Source of the DNA: Allobosea sp039673065
GTDB taxonomy: Bacteria; Pseudomonadota; Alphaproteobacteria; Rhizobiales; Beijerinckiaceae
Length of the DNA stretch: 64,000 bases
NCBI RefSeq assembly: GCF_039673065.1
Contig: NZ_JBDJKW010000003.1
Span: 186,001-250,000 of the forward strand
Direction of reading: 5' to 3'
The notes beneath the pieces were generated by a model that ran no database searches, had not been told where the DNA came from, and saw nothing but the letters and a program-made list of their open reading frames with translations. The stretch's first letter is position 1. Each line of letters starts with the position of its first letter. A program made the position numbers and the translations under genes. Below, one piece after another: positions 25,621-36,265 of this stretch.

Positions 25621-27060
25621 TCAGTCGAAGGTCGGCAGCAGCGCCTGCGCGAAGGCGCGATAGCGCGCGAAGGCCGGCGCATAGGCGGCAGCGGCGGCCA
25701 GATCGGGCAGGAAGCGCCGCTCGGCGCGGGTGAAGCCGGCCGCGGCAGTGGCGTGATCCGGCTGGAGGCCGAGGCCGACGCAGGCGATGGCGGCGAGGCC
25801 GAGCGTGGTCAGCTCGTGATCGGCCAAGCGGACCAGCGGCACGCCGAGCACGTCCGCCTTGATCTGCGCCAGCAGGTCGTTGCGCGCCAGCCCGCCCGCC
25901 AGCCTGATCTCGCGCGGCGCGGCGCCGCCCTCGCCGATCGTCGCGACGATATGGGCGAGCGAGAAGGCGAGCCCCTCATAGACTGCGCGCGCGATCGCCG
26001 CCTGCCCGGTATCGAGCCCGAGGCCGAGCAGCGCGCCGCGCGCCCGCGGCTTCCACCAAGGCGTGCGCTCGCCGGCAAGATAGGGCAGGAAGCTCAGCCC
26101 CTCGGCCCCCGGTGCCACGGAAGCCGCCGCCGCGTCGATCGCCGCGAAATCGGCGTCGCGCAGCAAGGTCCGGCGCGCCCATTCCAGCGTGCTGCCGGCG
26201 GCCGCCGTCGAGCCGCGCAGCAGCCAAGCCGCACCGAAGGGCACGCTGTAGACCCGCTGTGCGGGATCATCGACCGGCGCTGCCGAGGCCAGGCCGAAGG
26301 AGGTGACCGTGCCCGAAATGTCGAGCGCCTCGCCCGGCTGCGCGATGCCGCTGCCGAGATAGGCGCATTTGCTGTCGAAGGTCGCGGCGATCACCGGGAT
26401 CGTGCCGCCGCCGAAGCGCCCAGCCAGCCCGGCGGCCAGCGGCGCGATGGTTTCGCCGATCGCAACCGGTCGCCCGAAGCGCGGCGCCTCCGCCGGCGAC
26501 AGGCCGAGCCTGGCCTCGGCATCGGCCGGCCCGAGGCGCAGCGCCGTATAGGCGTTGAGGGTGGCGCAGCCGCTGAGATGGAAGCTCAGCCAGCCGGTGG
26601 CATCGACGAAATGCCGGGTCCGGGCCGCGATCTCCGGCTGCTCGCGGCACAGGCGCAGCCAATGCGGCCAGGGGTCGGAGATCAACGGGCGATAGCGCGC
26701 CTGGGCCCCGAAGGCGGTCGCGACACGGGCCACATCCGGCAGGGAGCGGCTGTCGGTGTACATCGCCGCCTGCGTCAGCGGCGTGCCGTCTCCATCGAGC
26801 GCGACATAGCCGGCGAGCGGGCCGGCGGCGGTGACGGCATCCGGCCTGATGCCGGCCTTCGCCGCCTCGTCCAGCGCCGCGTCGAGCAGCGCCCGCCAAT
26901 GCGCCGGCGACTGCTCGAAGCGCTCTCCCGCGACCTCGGACTCGACCGGCGCGCCCCAGGACCACAGACGGCTGCCATCGCTGCCCAGCGCCGAGACCCG
27001 CAGGCTCTGCGTGCCGAGATCGACCGCGAGCAGGGTGCGGATACCGCCCGCCCGGCTCAT
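25621..27060 (-). CDS. FGGY-family carbohydrate kinase
   Basis: The protein has 479 residues and the two actin-like domains of the FGGY family. The N-terminal phosphate motif is LLAVDLGTQSLRVSAL, the middle region includes GEALDISGTVTSFG, and the C-terminal adenosine motif is IRLAGGLARNDLLAQIKAD. The substrate cannot be read from the sequence; family members phosphorylate glycerol, xylulose, ribulose, fuculose, erythritol and others. It is translationally coupled (ATGA) to the upstream aldolase gene and shares the module with a DeoR regulator and the TRAP transporter. A pentulose, tetrulose or sugar-acid-derived substrate is likely. Confidence 0.88.
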   Translation of the reverse strand: MSRAGGIRTLLAVDLGTQSLRVSALGSDGSRLWSWGAPVESEVAGERFEQSPAHWRALLDAALDEAAKAGIRPDAVTAAGPLAGYVALDGDGTPLTQAAMYTDSRSLPDVARVATAFGAQARYRPLISDPWPHWLRLCREQPEIAARTRHFVDATGWLSFHLSGCATLNAYTALRLGPADAEARLGLSPAEAPRFGRPVAIGETIAPLAAGLAGRFGGGTIPVIAATFDSKCAYLGSGIAQPGEALDISGTVTSFGLASAAPVDDPAQRVYSVPFGAAWLLRGSTAAAGSTLEWARRTLLRDADFAAIDAAAASVAPGAEGLSFLPYLAGERTPWWKPRARGALLGLGLDTGQAAIARAVYEGLAFSLAHIVATIGEGGAAPREIRLAGGLARNDLLAQIKADVLGVPLVRLADHELTTLGLAAIACVGLGLQPDHATAAAGFTRAERRFLPDLAAAAAYAPAFARYRAFAQALLPTFD

Positions 27061-27827
27061 CGCCCGCCGCCGAGTTCCGCCAGCACCGCGGCATTCGCCG
27101 CCATGCCCTTGACGATCATCGAGCGGTCGGAGCCGAGCGCGACGAAGCGATAGCCCAGCGCCGCATAGGCCTTGGCCTGCTCGGCATTGCGCACCAGCGA
27201 GCCGGCGAGCTTGCCATGGGCGGCGGCGGCCGCCGCCACCTTCTCCAGCGCCGCCCGGAAGGCTGGCACCGCCGGATCGCCATCGAGCCCCAGTGCGATG
27301 CCGAGATCGGTCGGCCCGACGAAGAGCACGTCGATGCCGTCCACCGCCGCGATCGCCTCGACATTCGCCAGGCCGAGCGCCGATTCGATCTGCGCCACCA
27401 TCAGGAGATTGTCGTTCACCTCGGCGAGATAGCGCCGGTACTGCAGCCCGTAGTCGCTGTTGCGGGTCGAGGTCGCGGCGCCCCGCATCCCGAGCGGCGG
27501 GATGCGGGCATAGCGCATCACCGTCTGCGCCTGCTCTTGCGTCTCGACATTCGGGATCATCAGCCCGGCCGGGCCGAGATCCAGCACCTGCTTGAACATG
27601 TCGGCCTCGATCACCGGCACGCGCACGATGGCGGCGGTGTCGAAGCGGGCCATGGCCTGGAGCTGGTGCGCCAGCTCGCGATGGTCGCGCGAGCCGTGCT
27701 CGAGATCGATCAGCGCCCAGTCATAGCCGGCGAGCCCGGCGATCTCGGCGGAATCGGCCGAGCCCATGTTCAGCCAGGTTCCCGCGAAGAACCGCGCCTG
27801 CAAGGCGCGGTGGCGTGCCCATTTCAT
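27057..27827 (-). CDS. HpcH/HpaI-family class II aldolase
   Basis: This 256-residue TIM-barrel, metal-dependent aldolase has the family segments WALIDLEHGSRDH, MRGAA, the catalytic base region VAQIESALGLANVEAI, and VGPTDLGIALG. Relatives cleave 2-keto-3-deoxy acids or 4-hydroxy-2-oxo acids to pyruvate and an aldehyde. With the FGGY kinase it could cleave a keto-deoxy sugar acid, the other product then being phosphorylated; this is inference. An AT-richer spacer upstream carries candidate operator repeats. Confidence 0.88.
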   Translation of the reverse strand: MKWARHRALQARFFAGTWLNMGSADSAEIAGLAGYDWALIDLEHGSRDHRELAHQLQAMARFDTAAIVRVPVIEADMFKQVLDLGPAGLMIPNVETQEQAQTVMRYARIPPLGMRGAATSTRNSDYGLQYRRYLAEVNDNLLMVAQIESALGLANVEAIAAVDGIDVLFVGPTDLGIALGLDGDPAVPAFRAALEKVAAAAAAHGKLAGSLVRNAEQAKAYAALGYRFVALGSDRSMIVKGMAANAAVLAELGGGR

Positions 27828-27867
27828 CCCGACATGTCCTCCCGGCGGCCGATCGCGACGCCATGTT

Positions 27868-27892
27868 CATAAGAGGACAGAATACGACATAA
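27868..27892 (-). promoter_or_regulatory. direct repeats upstream of the aldolase-kinase genes, candidate DeoR-type site
   Basis: In the 101-base gap after the DeoR gene, the AT-richest stretch nearby, CATAA occurs at 27868-27872 and again exactly 20 bases later at 27888-27892. GACA occurs at 27876 and 27886, ten bases apart. On the coding strand these read TTATG and TGTC. Two-turn and one-turn spacing suits a DeoR-family operator and promoter. Confidence 0.4.
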
Positions 27893-27928
27893 AACAACAG
27901 GCGTCGCAGTCGCCGCCGCTGTTGCCGT

Positions 27929-28705
27929 TCAGCGCGCGCCGGCCCCTTCCGCAGTGCGCAGGCGCACGATCTCGGCGAGCCCCGCCCAGGGACCGGGCGG
28001 CAGCGCGTCGGTGAACAGCGTGTCGGCCTGCGAGAGGTGCCCGACCGAGGCCATGGCGGGCCGGCCGAACTTGCTGCGGTCCGCCACCACAAAGGCGCGC
28101 CGGCCGCAGCCGAGCACGGCCTGGGTCAGCCGGTGCTCGTCGAGCGAGAAATCGAGGATCTCGCCGCTCTCGGTGATCGCGACGACGCCGAGCACGCTGT
28201 AGTCGAGCCGGAAGCGCTCGATGAAGCCGGCAGCGGCATCGCCGTTCACCGCGAGATCGCGATTGCGCACGCTGCCGCCGACGATGGTGATCGCGAAGCT
28301 CTCGCGCTCGGCCAGCAGGGTCACGACGTTGATGTTGTTGGTGACGATACGCAGCGCCCGCTTGTCGCGCAGCCTCAACGCCACCGCCTCAGCCGTGGTG
28401 CCGATGTCGAGGAAGACCGAGGAGCCGTCCTCGATCTCCTCGGCCACCATCGCCGCGATCAGCTCCTTCTCGTGCTGGAAGCTGCCGCGACGCGCCTCAT
28501 AAGGAAGATTGGCGGTGCTGGAGCGGAAGGCCGCGCCGCCATGGAAGCGGGTCAGCACGCCGCCGTCGCAGAGCAGCGCCAGATCACGCCTTATCGTCTG
28601 GGTGGTGACGCCGAGCCGGGTCGCGGCCTCCTCGATCATCACGAAGCCGTCCTCGCGCGCCTGCTGCACGAGCGCGAGCTGGCGCGGATTGAGGGAGGCT
28701 GTCAT
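27929..28705 (-). CDS. DeoR-family transcriptional regulator
   Basis: The protein has 258 residues. The N-terminal DeoR winged helix (FVMIEEAATRLGVTTQTIRRDLALL, about residues 20-45) carries the hallmark TxQTIRRDL recognition helix. The C-terminal DeoRC sugar-phosphate sensor domain includes IFLDIGTT-like SSVFLDIGTTAEAVA and the FVVADRSKFGR loop. These repressors usually sense a phosphorylated sugar, so the kinase product downstream is a plausible inducer. I chose the ATG at 28705 over 28747 on homology. The gene is on the same strand as, and upstream of, the aldolase and kinase. Confidence 0.88.
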   Translation of the reverse strand: MTASLNPRQLALVQQAREDGFVMIEEAATRLGVTTQTIRRDLALLCDGGVLTRFHGGAAFRSSTANLPYEARRGSFQHEKELIAAMVAEEIEDGSSVFLDIGTTAEAVALRLRDKRALRIVTNNINVVTLLAERESFAITIVGGSVRNRDLAVNGDAAAGFIERFRLDYSVLGVVAITESGEILDFSLDEHRLTQAVLGCGRRAFVVADRSKFGRPAMASVGHLSQADTLFTDALPPGPWAGLAEIVRLRTAEGAGAR

Positions 28706-28792
28706 GCGGGGCGGGCCGGACACGCTGGAGGAAACAGCGGCGACCATGCGGGCGGCGCGGCGCGAAGTCCAGCGCCGGCGCAGCGTGTCAGT

Positions 28793-30202
<1,410 letters not shown>

Positions 30203-30218
30203 GGCGCGCTCCCGCCGC

Positions 30219-31582
30219 TCACAGGTCCACGAACAGGGTCGCGGGCGTCTCCAGCAGCTCCTTCAGGCGCTGCACGAACACCGCCGCGTCCCAGCCGTCG
30301 ACGACGCGGTGGTCGAAGCTCGACGACAGGTTCATCATCTTGCGCGGCACGAAGCCGGCGCCGTCCCAGACCGGCCGCACCACCATCTTGTTGACGCCGA
30401 CGATCGCGACCTCCGGATGGTTGATCACCGGCGTGGTGGCGATGCCGCCGAGCGCGCCCAGCGAGGTGATGGTGATGGTCGAGCCGCCGAGCTCCTCGCG
30501 GCTGGCACTGCCGTCGCGGGCCCGCTCGGCGAGGCGCGCCAGTTCCAGCGCACAGCCCCAGAGGTCGCGCGCCTCGGCATGGCGAACCACCGGCACGACC
30601 AGGCCGGACGGCGTCTGCGTCGCGATGCCGATATGCACGCCGGCATGCCGGTGCACGATGCCGGCCTCGTCGTCATAGAGCGCGTTGAGCGCCGGCTGCT
30701 CTGCGAGCGCCTTGACCATGGCCCGCATCAGGAAGGGCAGCAGCGTCAGCTTCGGGCGCTCGGCCGTCGGCTTCTTGTTGAGCGCGGCGCGCAGGTCCTC
30801 GAGCGCCGAGACGTCGACCTCCTCGACGATCGTGATGTGCGGGATGCGCGATTTCGACAGCGCCATCTTCTCGGCGATCCGCCGCCGCAGGCCGACGACC
30901 TTGACCTCGGTCACGCCGGTCCGGGCGACCAGCCCGCTGGCCGGAGCATCCGGGCCGCGGCGGAGGAAAGCGTCGAGATCCTCATGGGTGACGCGGCCGG
31001 CCGGGCCGGAGCCCTGGACCTGGCGCAGGTCGATGCCCGCCTCACGGGCGGCGAGCCGGACCGCGGGCGAGGCCAGCGGCTTTTCGCCGGGAGCGCGGCG
31101 CGCAGCGGGAGCGCTCGCCACCGGTGCCGCCCTGGCCGCCGCACGGGCGAGCGTTTCGACCGCGGCCGGCTTCGGCGCTGGCGAGCTCGGGTCCACCGCT
31201 GCGGGTGGCGCGCTCTTCGGCTGCGTGGTCTTGGGCGGCGCACTCTTAGGAGCGTTCTCGGCCGCGGCGGCCGCGGGAGGCTCGGAACCACCGTCCGGCT
31301 CCGATTCGCGCTTGGGCTCCGGCTCCGGCTCGCCGGCCGCACCGGCGACCTTCAGCTTCACCAGCGCCGAGCCGATCGCGACCGTGTCGCCGATCTCGGC
31401 CCCGACCCAGGTCACCTCGCCATCGACCGGCGAGGGGATCTCCACCGTCGCCTTGTCGGTCATCACCGCGGCGATCAGGTCGTCCTCGCGGACGACGTCG
31501 CCGACCTTGACGTGCCATTCGACCAGCTCGGCCTCGGCGATGCCCTCGCCGACATCCGGCAGCTTGACGATGCGCTCGGCCA

Positions 31583-31583
<1 letters not shown>
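30219..31583 (-). CDS. bkdB: branched-chain 2-oxoacid dehydrogenase E2 (dihydrolipoyl acyltransferase)
   Basis: The protein has 454 residues. It has one lipoyl domain at about 1-78 (lipoyl lysine in VMTDKATVEIPSP), a long Ala/Pro/Lys linker, an E3/E1-binding domain at about 175-212 (SPAVRLAAREAGIDLRQVQGSG) and a catalytic domain whose active-site His-Asp pair is in SFDHRVVDGWDA. It transfers branched acyl groups to CoA. Its ATG overlaps the E1beta stop codon (ATGA); the longer open frame lies within E1beta. Of the E2 types, the branched-chain one fits the adjacent E1 subunits best. Confidence 0.93.
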
Positions 31584-32599
<1,016 letters not shown>

Positions 32600-32626
32600 C
32601 AGACCGATCCTCCGACACGCAACGCC

Positions 32627-32782
32627 CGTCTTTCCGGGGCGCCCTGCAGGGGCGAGCCCGGAACCCGTGGCCACGAGGATGCAGGCATGACCGCGGCGCT
32701 GCGGGAGCGCGCCGGACTGGACTGGACTGGCGAGGTGTTCATGGCTTCCGGGCTCATCGCTGCGCGATGCCCCGGAAAGACG
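32627..32782. repeat. long interrupted palindromic intergenic element
   Basis: CGTCTTTCCGGGGC (32627-32640) is matched exactly in inverted orientation by GCCCCGGAAAGACG (32769-32782). Inside it GAGCCCGGAA (32654-32663) is matched by TTCCGGGCTC (32746-32755). The two nested pairs would fold the 156 bases into one long stem with a central part containing the tandem GGACTGGACTGGACTGG (32713-32730). It fills most of the gap between the E1alpha and E1beta genes. Its form recalls dispersed palindromic repeats of Rhizobiales genomes; no second copy was found in this window. Confidence 0.65.
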
Positions 32783-32801
32783 GCGTGGTTCGCGCGCATC
32801 C

Positions 32802-34034
32802 TCACACCCCGATCTGCTGGCGCTGGCGGCGCAGATGCGGCGGCAGCTCGGCGTAGACGTCCTCGAAGATGTCGCGGGCCGAGGGCTTGCCGCCGGAATG
32901 CAGCGTGCCGAAGCTCTCGGCCTCCTTCTGCGCCGCGATCACCGTCGCCATCACCTCGGCCTCGGCCTGCTTGTGGCGCTCCTCCGACCAGGCGTCGATC
33001 ACGACGAGATGCTGCTTCAAGCGCTCGATCGGGTCGCCCAGCGGCCATTCGTCCGATTCGGTCTTCGGCCGGTAGGCGGAGGGGTCGTCGGAGGTGGAAT
33101 GCGCCCCGGCGCGATAGGTGACGTATTCGACCAGCGTCGGGCCGAGATTGCGCCGGGCCCGCTCGATCGCCCATTTCGCCACGGCATAGGTGGCGAGATA
33201 ATCGTTGCCGTCGACCCTGAGCGCCGGGATGCCGAAGCCGAGGCCGCGCGCCGCGAAGGTGCCGGAGCCGCCGCGCGCGATGCCCTGGAAGGTCGAGATC
33301 GCCCACTGGTTGTTGACGACGTTGAGCACGACCGGCGCCTTGTAGGTCGAGGCGAAGACCAGCGCGGCATGGAAATCCGATTCCGCCGTCGAGCCGTCGC
33401 CGACCCAGGCTGCGGCGATGCGGGTGTTGCCCTTGATCGCCGAGGCCATCGCCCAGCCCACCGCCTGCACGAACTGGGTGGTGAGATTGCCGGAGATCGA
33501 GAAGAAGCCGTTCTCCTTGGAGGAGTACATCACCGGCAGCTGCCGCCCGCGCAGCGGATCGCGGGCGTTCGAGTAGATCTGGCACATCATCTCGACGAGT
33601 GGATAGTCGTGCGCGATCAGCAGCCCCGCCTGGCGATAGGTCGGGAAGTTCATGTCCTGCGGGCCGAGCGCGATGCGGAAGGCGCAGGAGACCGCTTCCT
33701 CGCCGGTGTGCTGCATGTAGAACGAGGTCTTGCCCTGGCGCTGGGCCATCTGCATGCGCGCATCGAAGGCGCGCAGCGTCATCATGTGGCGCAGGCCCCG
33801 TGTCAGTTCCTCGGCCGAGAGCTCCGGCACCCAGGGACCGACCGCCTCGCCCTCGCGGTTGAGCACGCGGATGATCGAATAGGCCAGGTCGCGGATCTCG
33901 CGCGGCTCGACATCGACCGGCGGGCGATCGACCGTGCCGGCGCGCGGAATGACGACATGGGAGAAATCGGGCTTCTCGCCCGGCCGGCTCGGCGGCTGCG
34001 GGACGTTGAACCGCAATGGTGAGGAGGTGGTCAT
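32802..34034 (-). CDS. bkdA1: 2-oxoisovalerate dehydrogenase E1 alpha subunit
   Basis: The protein has 410 residues. An N-terminal extension typical of branched-chain E1alpha precedes the thiamine-diphosphate domain, with the GDGSTAESDFHAALVFASTYKAPVVLNVVNN motif binding ThDP and magnesium, YMQHTGEEAVSCAF upstream, and the phosphorylation-loop-like YRAGAHSTSDDPSAYR. It is the first gene of the bkd operon and decarboxylates branched-chain 2-oxo acids. I chose the ATG at 34034. The divergent Lrp-type bkdR gene begins 218 bases away and probably controls the operon. Confidence 0.95.
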   Translation of the reverse strand: MTTSSPLRFNVPQPPSRPGEKPDFSHVVIPRAGTVDRPPVDVEPREIRDLAYSIIRVLNREGEAVGPWVPELSAEELTRGLRHMMTLRAFDARMQMAQRQGKTSFYMQHTGEEAVSCAFRIALGPQDMNFPTYRQAGLLIAHDYPLVEMMCQIYSNARDPLRGRQLPVMYSSKENGFFSISGNLTTQFVQAVGWAMASAIKGNTRIAAAWVGDGSTAESDFHAALVFASTYKAPVVLNVVNNQWAISTFQGIARGGSGTFAARGLGFGIPALRVDGNDYLATYAVAKWAIERARRNLGPTLVEYVTYRAGAHSTSDDPSAYRPKTESDEWPLGDPIERLKQHLVVIDAWSEERHKQAEAEVMATVIAAQKEAESFGTLHSGGKPSARDIFEDVYAELPPHLRRQRQQIGV

Positions 34035-34252
34035 GTCCGCGCTCCCTAGATCCTGCCGGTCCAGCATCCCGCCATCCGGAGATGGCGGCAAGACGGCGGC
34101 CGGGCCGATCGCGGGCGCCCCTCGCGCCCTGCCGGCCTGATCCTCAGATGCTAGCGCCGCAGCGGCGCGGAATCTTGCCGTAATGGCCTTGCCTTCGGCT
34201 CATCGGCGGATGATCTTTCCGACATCAGAGGAAATGACGGACGAAACATCCG

Positions 34253-34753
34253 ATGACCGCCAGATCCCGCCGCGCCGAGGCACTCGACGCTATCGACAAG
34301 CGCATCCTCTCCGCCCTGCACCGCGACGGGCGGCTGACGATCAACGCGCTGGCCGAGCAGGTCAGCCTCTCGCCCTCACCCTGCTGGACACGGGTGAAGC
34401 GGCTGGAGGAGAGCGGCGCGATCGAGCGCTATGTCGCGGTGCTGAACCACAAGGCGCTCGGCCTCGACAATGTCGTCTTCATCGAGATCACCCTCGACAA
34501 GCATGACGACAAGCTGCTCGATTCCTTCGGCGAGGCGCTGGCGCGGATCCCCGAAGTCGTCGAGGCCCATCTCGTCACTGGCGACTATGACTACCTGGTC
34601 AAGGCGGTGGTCAGCGGCACGGCCCATTACGAGCGCTTCCTGCGCGAGAAGATCTACCGGCTCCCGGGCCTGCGCCATTCGCGCAGCACCTTCGGGCTGC
34701 GCGCGCTCAAGCGCTCGATCTCCGTCGACCCGCTGACGATCGAGACGGACTGA
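34253..34753 (+). CDS. bkdR: Lrp/AsnC-family regulator, BkdR type
   Basis: The protein has 166 residues. The N-terminal helix-turn-helix (ALDAIDKRILSALHRDGRLTINALAEQVSLSPSPCWTRVKRLEE) is of the Lrp type, followed by an alpha-beta RAM effector domain. It is divergent from the bkd operon, the arrangement of BkdR, which activates branched-chain keto-acid dehydrogenase genes in response to branched-chain amino acids. The assignment rests on family plus position. Confidence 0.88.
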   Translation: MTARSRRAEALDAIDKRILSALHRDGRLTINALAEQVSLSPSPCWTRVKRLEESGAIERYVAVLNHKALGLDNVVFIEITLDKHDDKLLDSFGEALARIPEVVEAHLVTGDYDYLVKAVVSGTAHYERFLREKIYRLPGLRHSRSTFGLRALKRSISVDPLTIETD

Positions 34754-34844
34754 GCGCTCGGCCTGTCCCCGCGCCGGCGCGCGCCCTCCCGGCCCGCGCG
34801 CGGCCGGCCGGGATCGACAAGCCGGCGCGAGAAGCGGCGTGCCC

Positions 34845-36089
34845 TCAGGCCCACTCGCCCTTGCGGAACACCGGGGTGCGGCTGCCGTCGGCGCCGATGC
34901 CGTCGATGTCGATCTGGCCGGAGCCGATCATCCAGTCGATATGGATCAGGCTCTTGTTGCCGCCCTGCGCCGCGATCTGCTCCGGCGTCAGCTTGGTGCC
35001 GTCGACGAAGCACTTGGCGTAGCACTGGCCGAGCGCGATGTGGCAGGAGGCGTTCTCGTCGAAGAGCGTGTTGTAGAACAGGATGCCGCTCTGCGAGATC
35101 GGCGAGGAATGCGGCACCAGCGCCACCTCGCCGAGCCGGCGCGCGCCCTCGTCGGTGTCGAGCACCTTGGCCAGCACGGCCTCGCCGCGGCTGGCCTGCG
35201 CCTCGACGATGCGTCCGCCCTCGAAGCGCACCGAAATGTCCTCGATCAGGGTGCCCTGATAGGAGAGCGGCTTGGTGCCCGCCACCCGGCCCTCGACGCG
35301 CAGCGCGTGCGGGGTGGTGAAGACCTCTTCGGTCGGGATGTTGGCGTTGCAGGTCACGCCGTTCTTGGCGGTGGCGGCGCCGCCCGCCCATTCGTGCCCG
35401 TCTGCCAGGCCGATGGTCAGGTCGGTGCCCGGGCCGCTGAAGTGCAGCGCCGCGAAGCGGTGACCGTTCAGCCAGCGCGTGCGGGTCGCCAGCGCCGCAT
35501 TATGGTCGGCCCAGGCCGCGATCGGATCGTCGCGGTCGACGCGGGAGGCGGCGAAGATCGCTTCCGCCAGCCGGCCGACCGCGACCTCCTCGGCGTCGCC
35601 GGCGAAGACCTGCCGGGCCCAGGCCGCGCCCGGGAAGGCGACGATGTTCCAGTTGATGTCGAAATTCGCGATCTTTTCCAGCGCCGGCTGGTAGGCGACC
35701 GAATTCGCCTTGTTGGCGCGCGCGACCTTGGCCGGATCCTCGCCCGAGAGCAGCATCGGATTGTCGCCGACGATGGCGAGGCGGGCGGTGTTGGCGGCGA
35801 AGGCCTTGCCAATGCCGTCATAGAGCCAGCCCGGCGCCCGGTCGAAGCTGGCATCGGCGGCATGACGATAGCGCGCCAGCGTCAATTGCTCGTCGGCGAG
35901 CATCGGCGTCACCAGCCCGGCACCGGCCTTGTAGGCGTGCTCGGCGATCAGCCGGACCAGCGGCAGCGCCGCGACGGGGGCGGTCAGGAACAGGTCCTGC
36001 CCCGGCTGGAGATTGAGGCCGACCTTGACCGCGACCTGCGCAAGGCGGTCGAGCTTCACTGGGTCGATGCCGGAACCATGCGTCTTCAT
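34845..36089 (-). CDS. aminopeptidase, peptidase family M29
   Basis: The protein has 414 residues and belongs to the thermophilic aminopeptidase T / AmpS family. Metal-ligand segments are visible: the glutamate pair in NIPTEEVFTTP, the histidine in ENASCHIALGQCY, and IHIDWMIGS near the C-terminus. These enzymes remove N-terminal residues from peptides with two cobalt or zinc ions. Length and motif order match the family. It is convergent with bkdR and upstream of, but not overlapping, no obvious partner gene; sdhB lies 161 bases to the right on the same strand. Confidence 0.93.
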   Translation of the reverse strand: MKTHGSGIDPVKLDRLAQVAVKVGLNLQPGQDLFLTAPVAALPLVRLIAEHAYKAGAGLVTPMLADEQLTLARYRHAADASFDRAPGWLYDGIGKAFAANTARLAIVGDNPMLLSGEDPAKVARANKANSVAYQPALEKIANFDINWNIVAFPGAAWARQVFAGDAEEVAVGRLAEAIFAASRVDRDDPIAAWADHNAALATRTRWLNGHRFAALHFSGPGTDLTIGLADGHEWAGGAATAKNGVTCNANIPTEEVFTTPHALRVEGRVAGTKPLSYQGTLIEDISVRFEGGRIVEAQASRGEAVLAKVLDTDEGARRLGEVALVPHSSPISQSGILFYNTLFDENASCHIALGQCYAKCFVDGTKLTPEQIAAQGGNKSLIHIDWMIGSGQIDIDGIGADGSRTPVFRKGEWA

Positions 36090-36220
36090 GCGGACCTCGC
36101 AGCCGATTCGAACAGGGCCGCATTGCCGGCCCGAAACGCGGCGAGGTCAACCGCCGCGACGACGCGGGCGACGCGACGGGAATGCCGGGCGGGACCGAAA
36201 ACCCCGCCCTGCGGGCGCGC

Positions 36221-36265
36221 TCAGACCTGATGCGCTCAGACTTCGCGCGGTCAGACTTGGCGCGC
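36221..36265 (-). repeat. three tandem 15-bp units spanning the sdhB stop codon
   Basis: TCAGACCTGATGCGC (36221), TCAGACTTCGCGCGG (36236) and TCAGACTTGGCGCGC (36251) lie head to tail with a period of exactly 15. On the minus strand each unit contributes one TGA in the sdhB frame, so the last codons and stop are repeated: RQV-stop, PREV-stop, AHQV-stop. Confidence 0.7.

Noticed and set aside
23463..25682. 739-codon open frame opposite the TRAP transporter genes
   Set aside because: It is very rich in Asp, Glu, Arg and His as expected from the complement of membrane-protein codons; the plus-strand proteins are clearly real.
34788..34812. GC-rich 7-bp inverted repeat between bkdR and the M29 aminopeptidase gene as a terminator
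   Set aside because: The arms are short, no T-run follows, and such repeats are expected by chance in this very GC-rich spacer.
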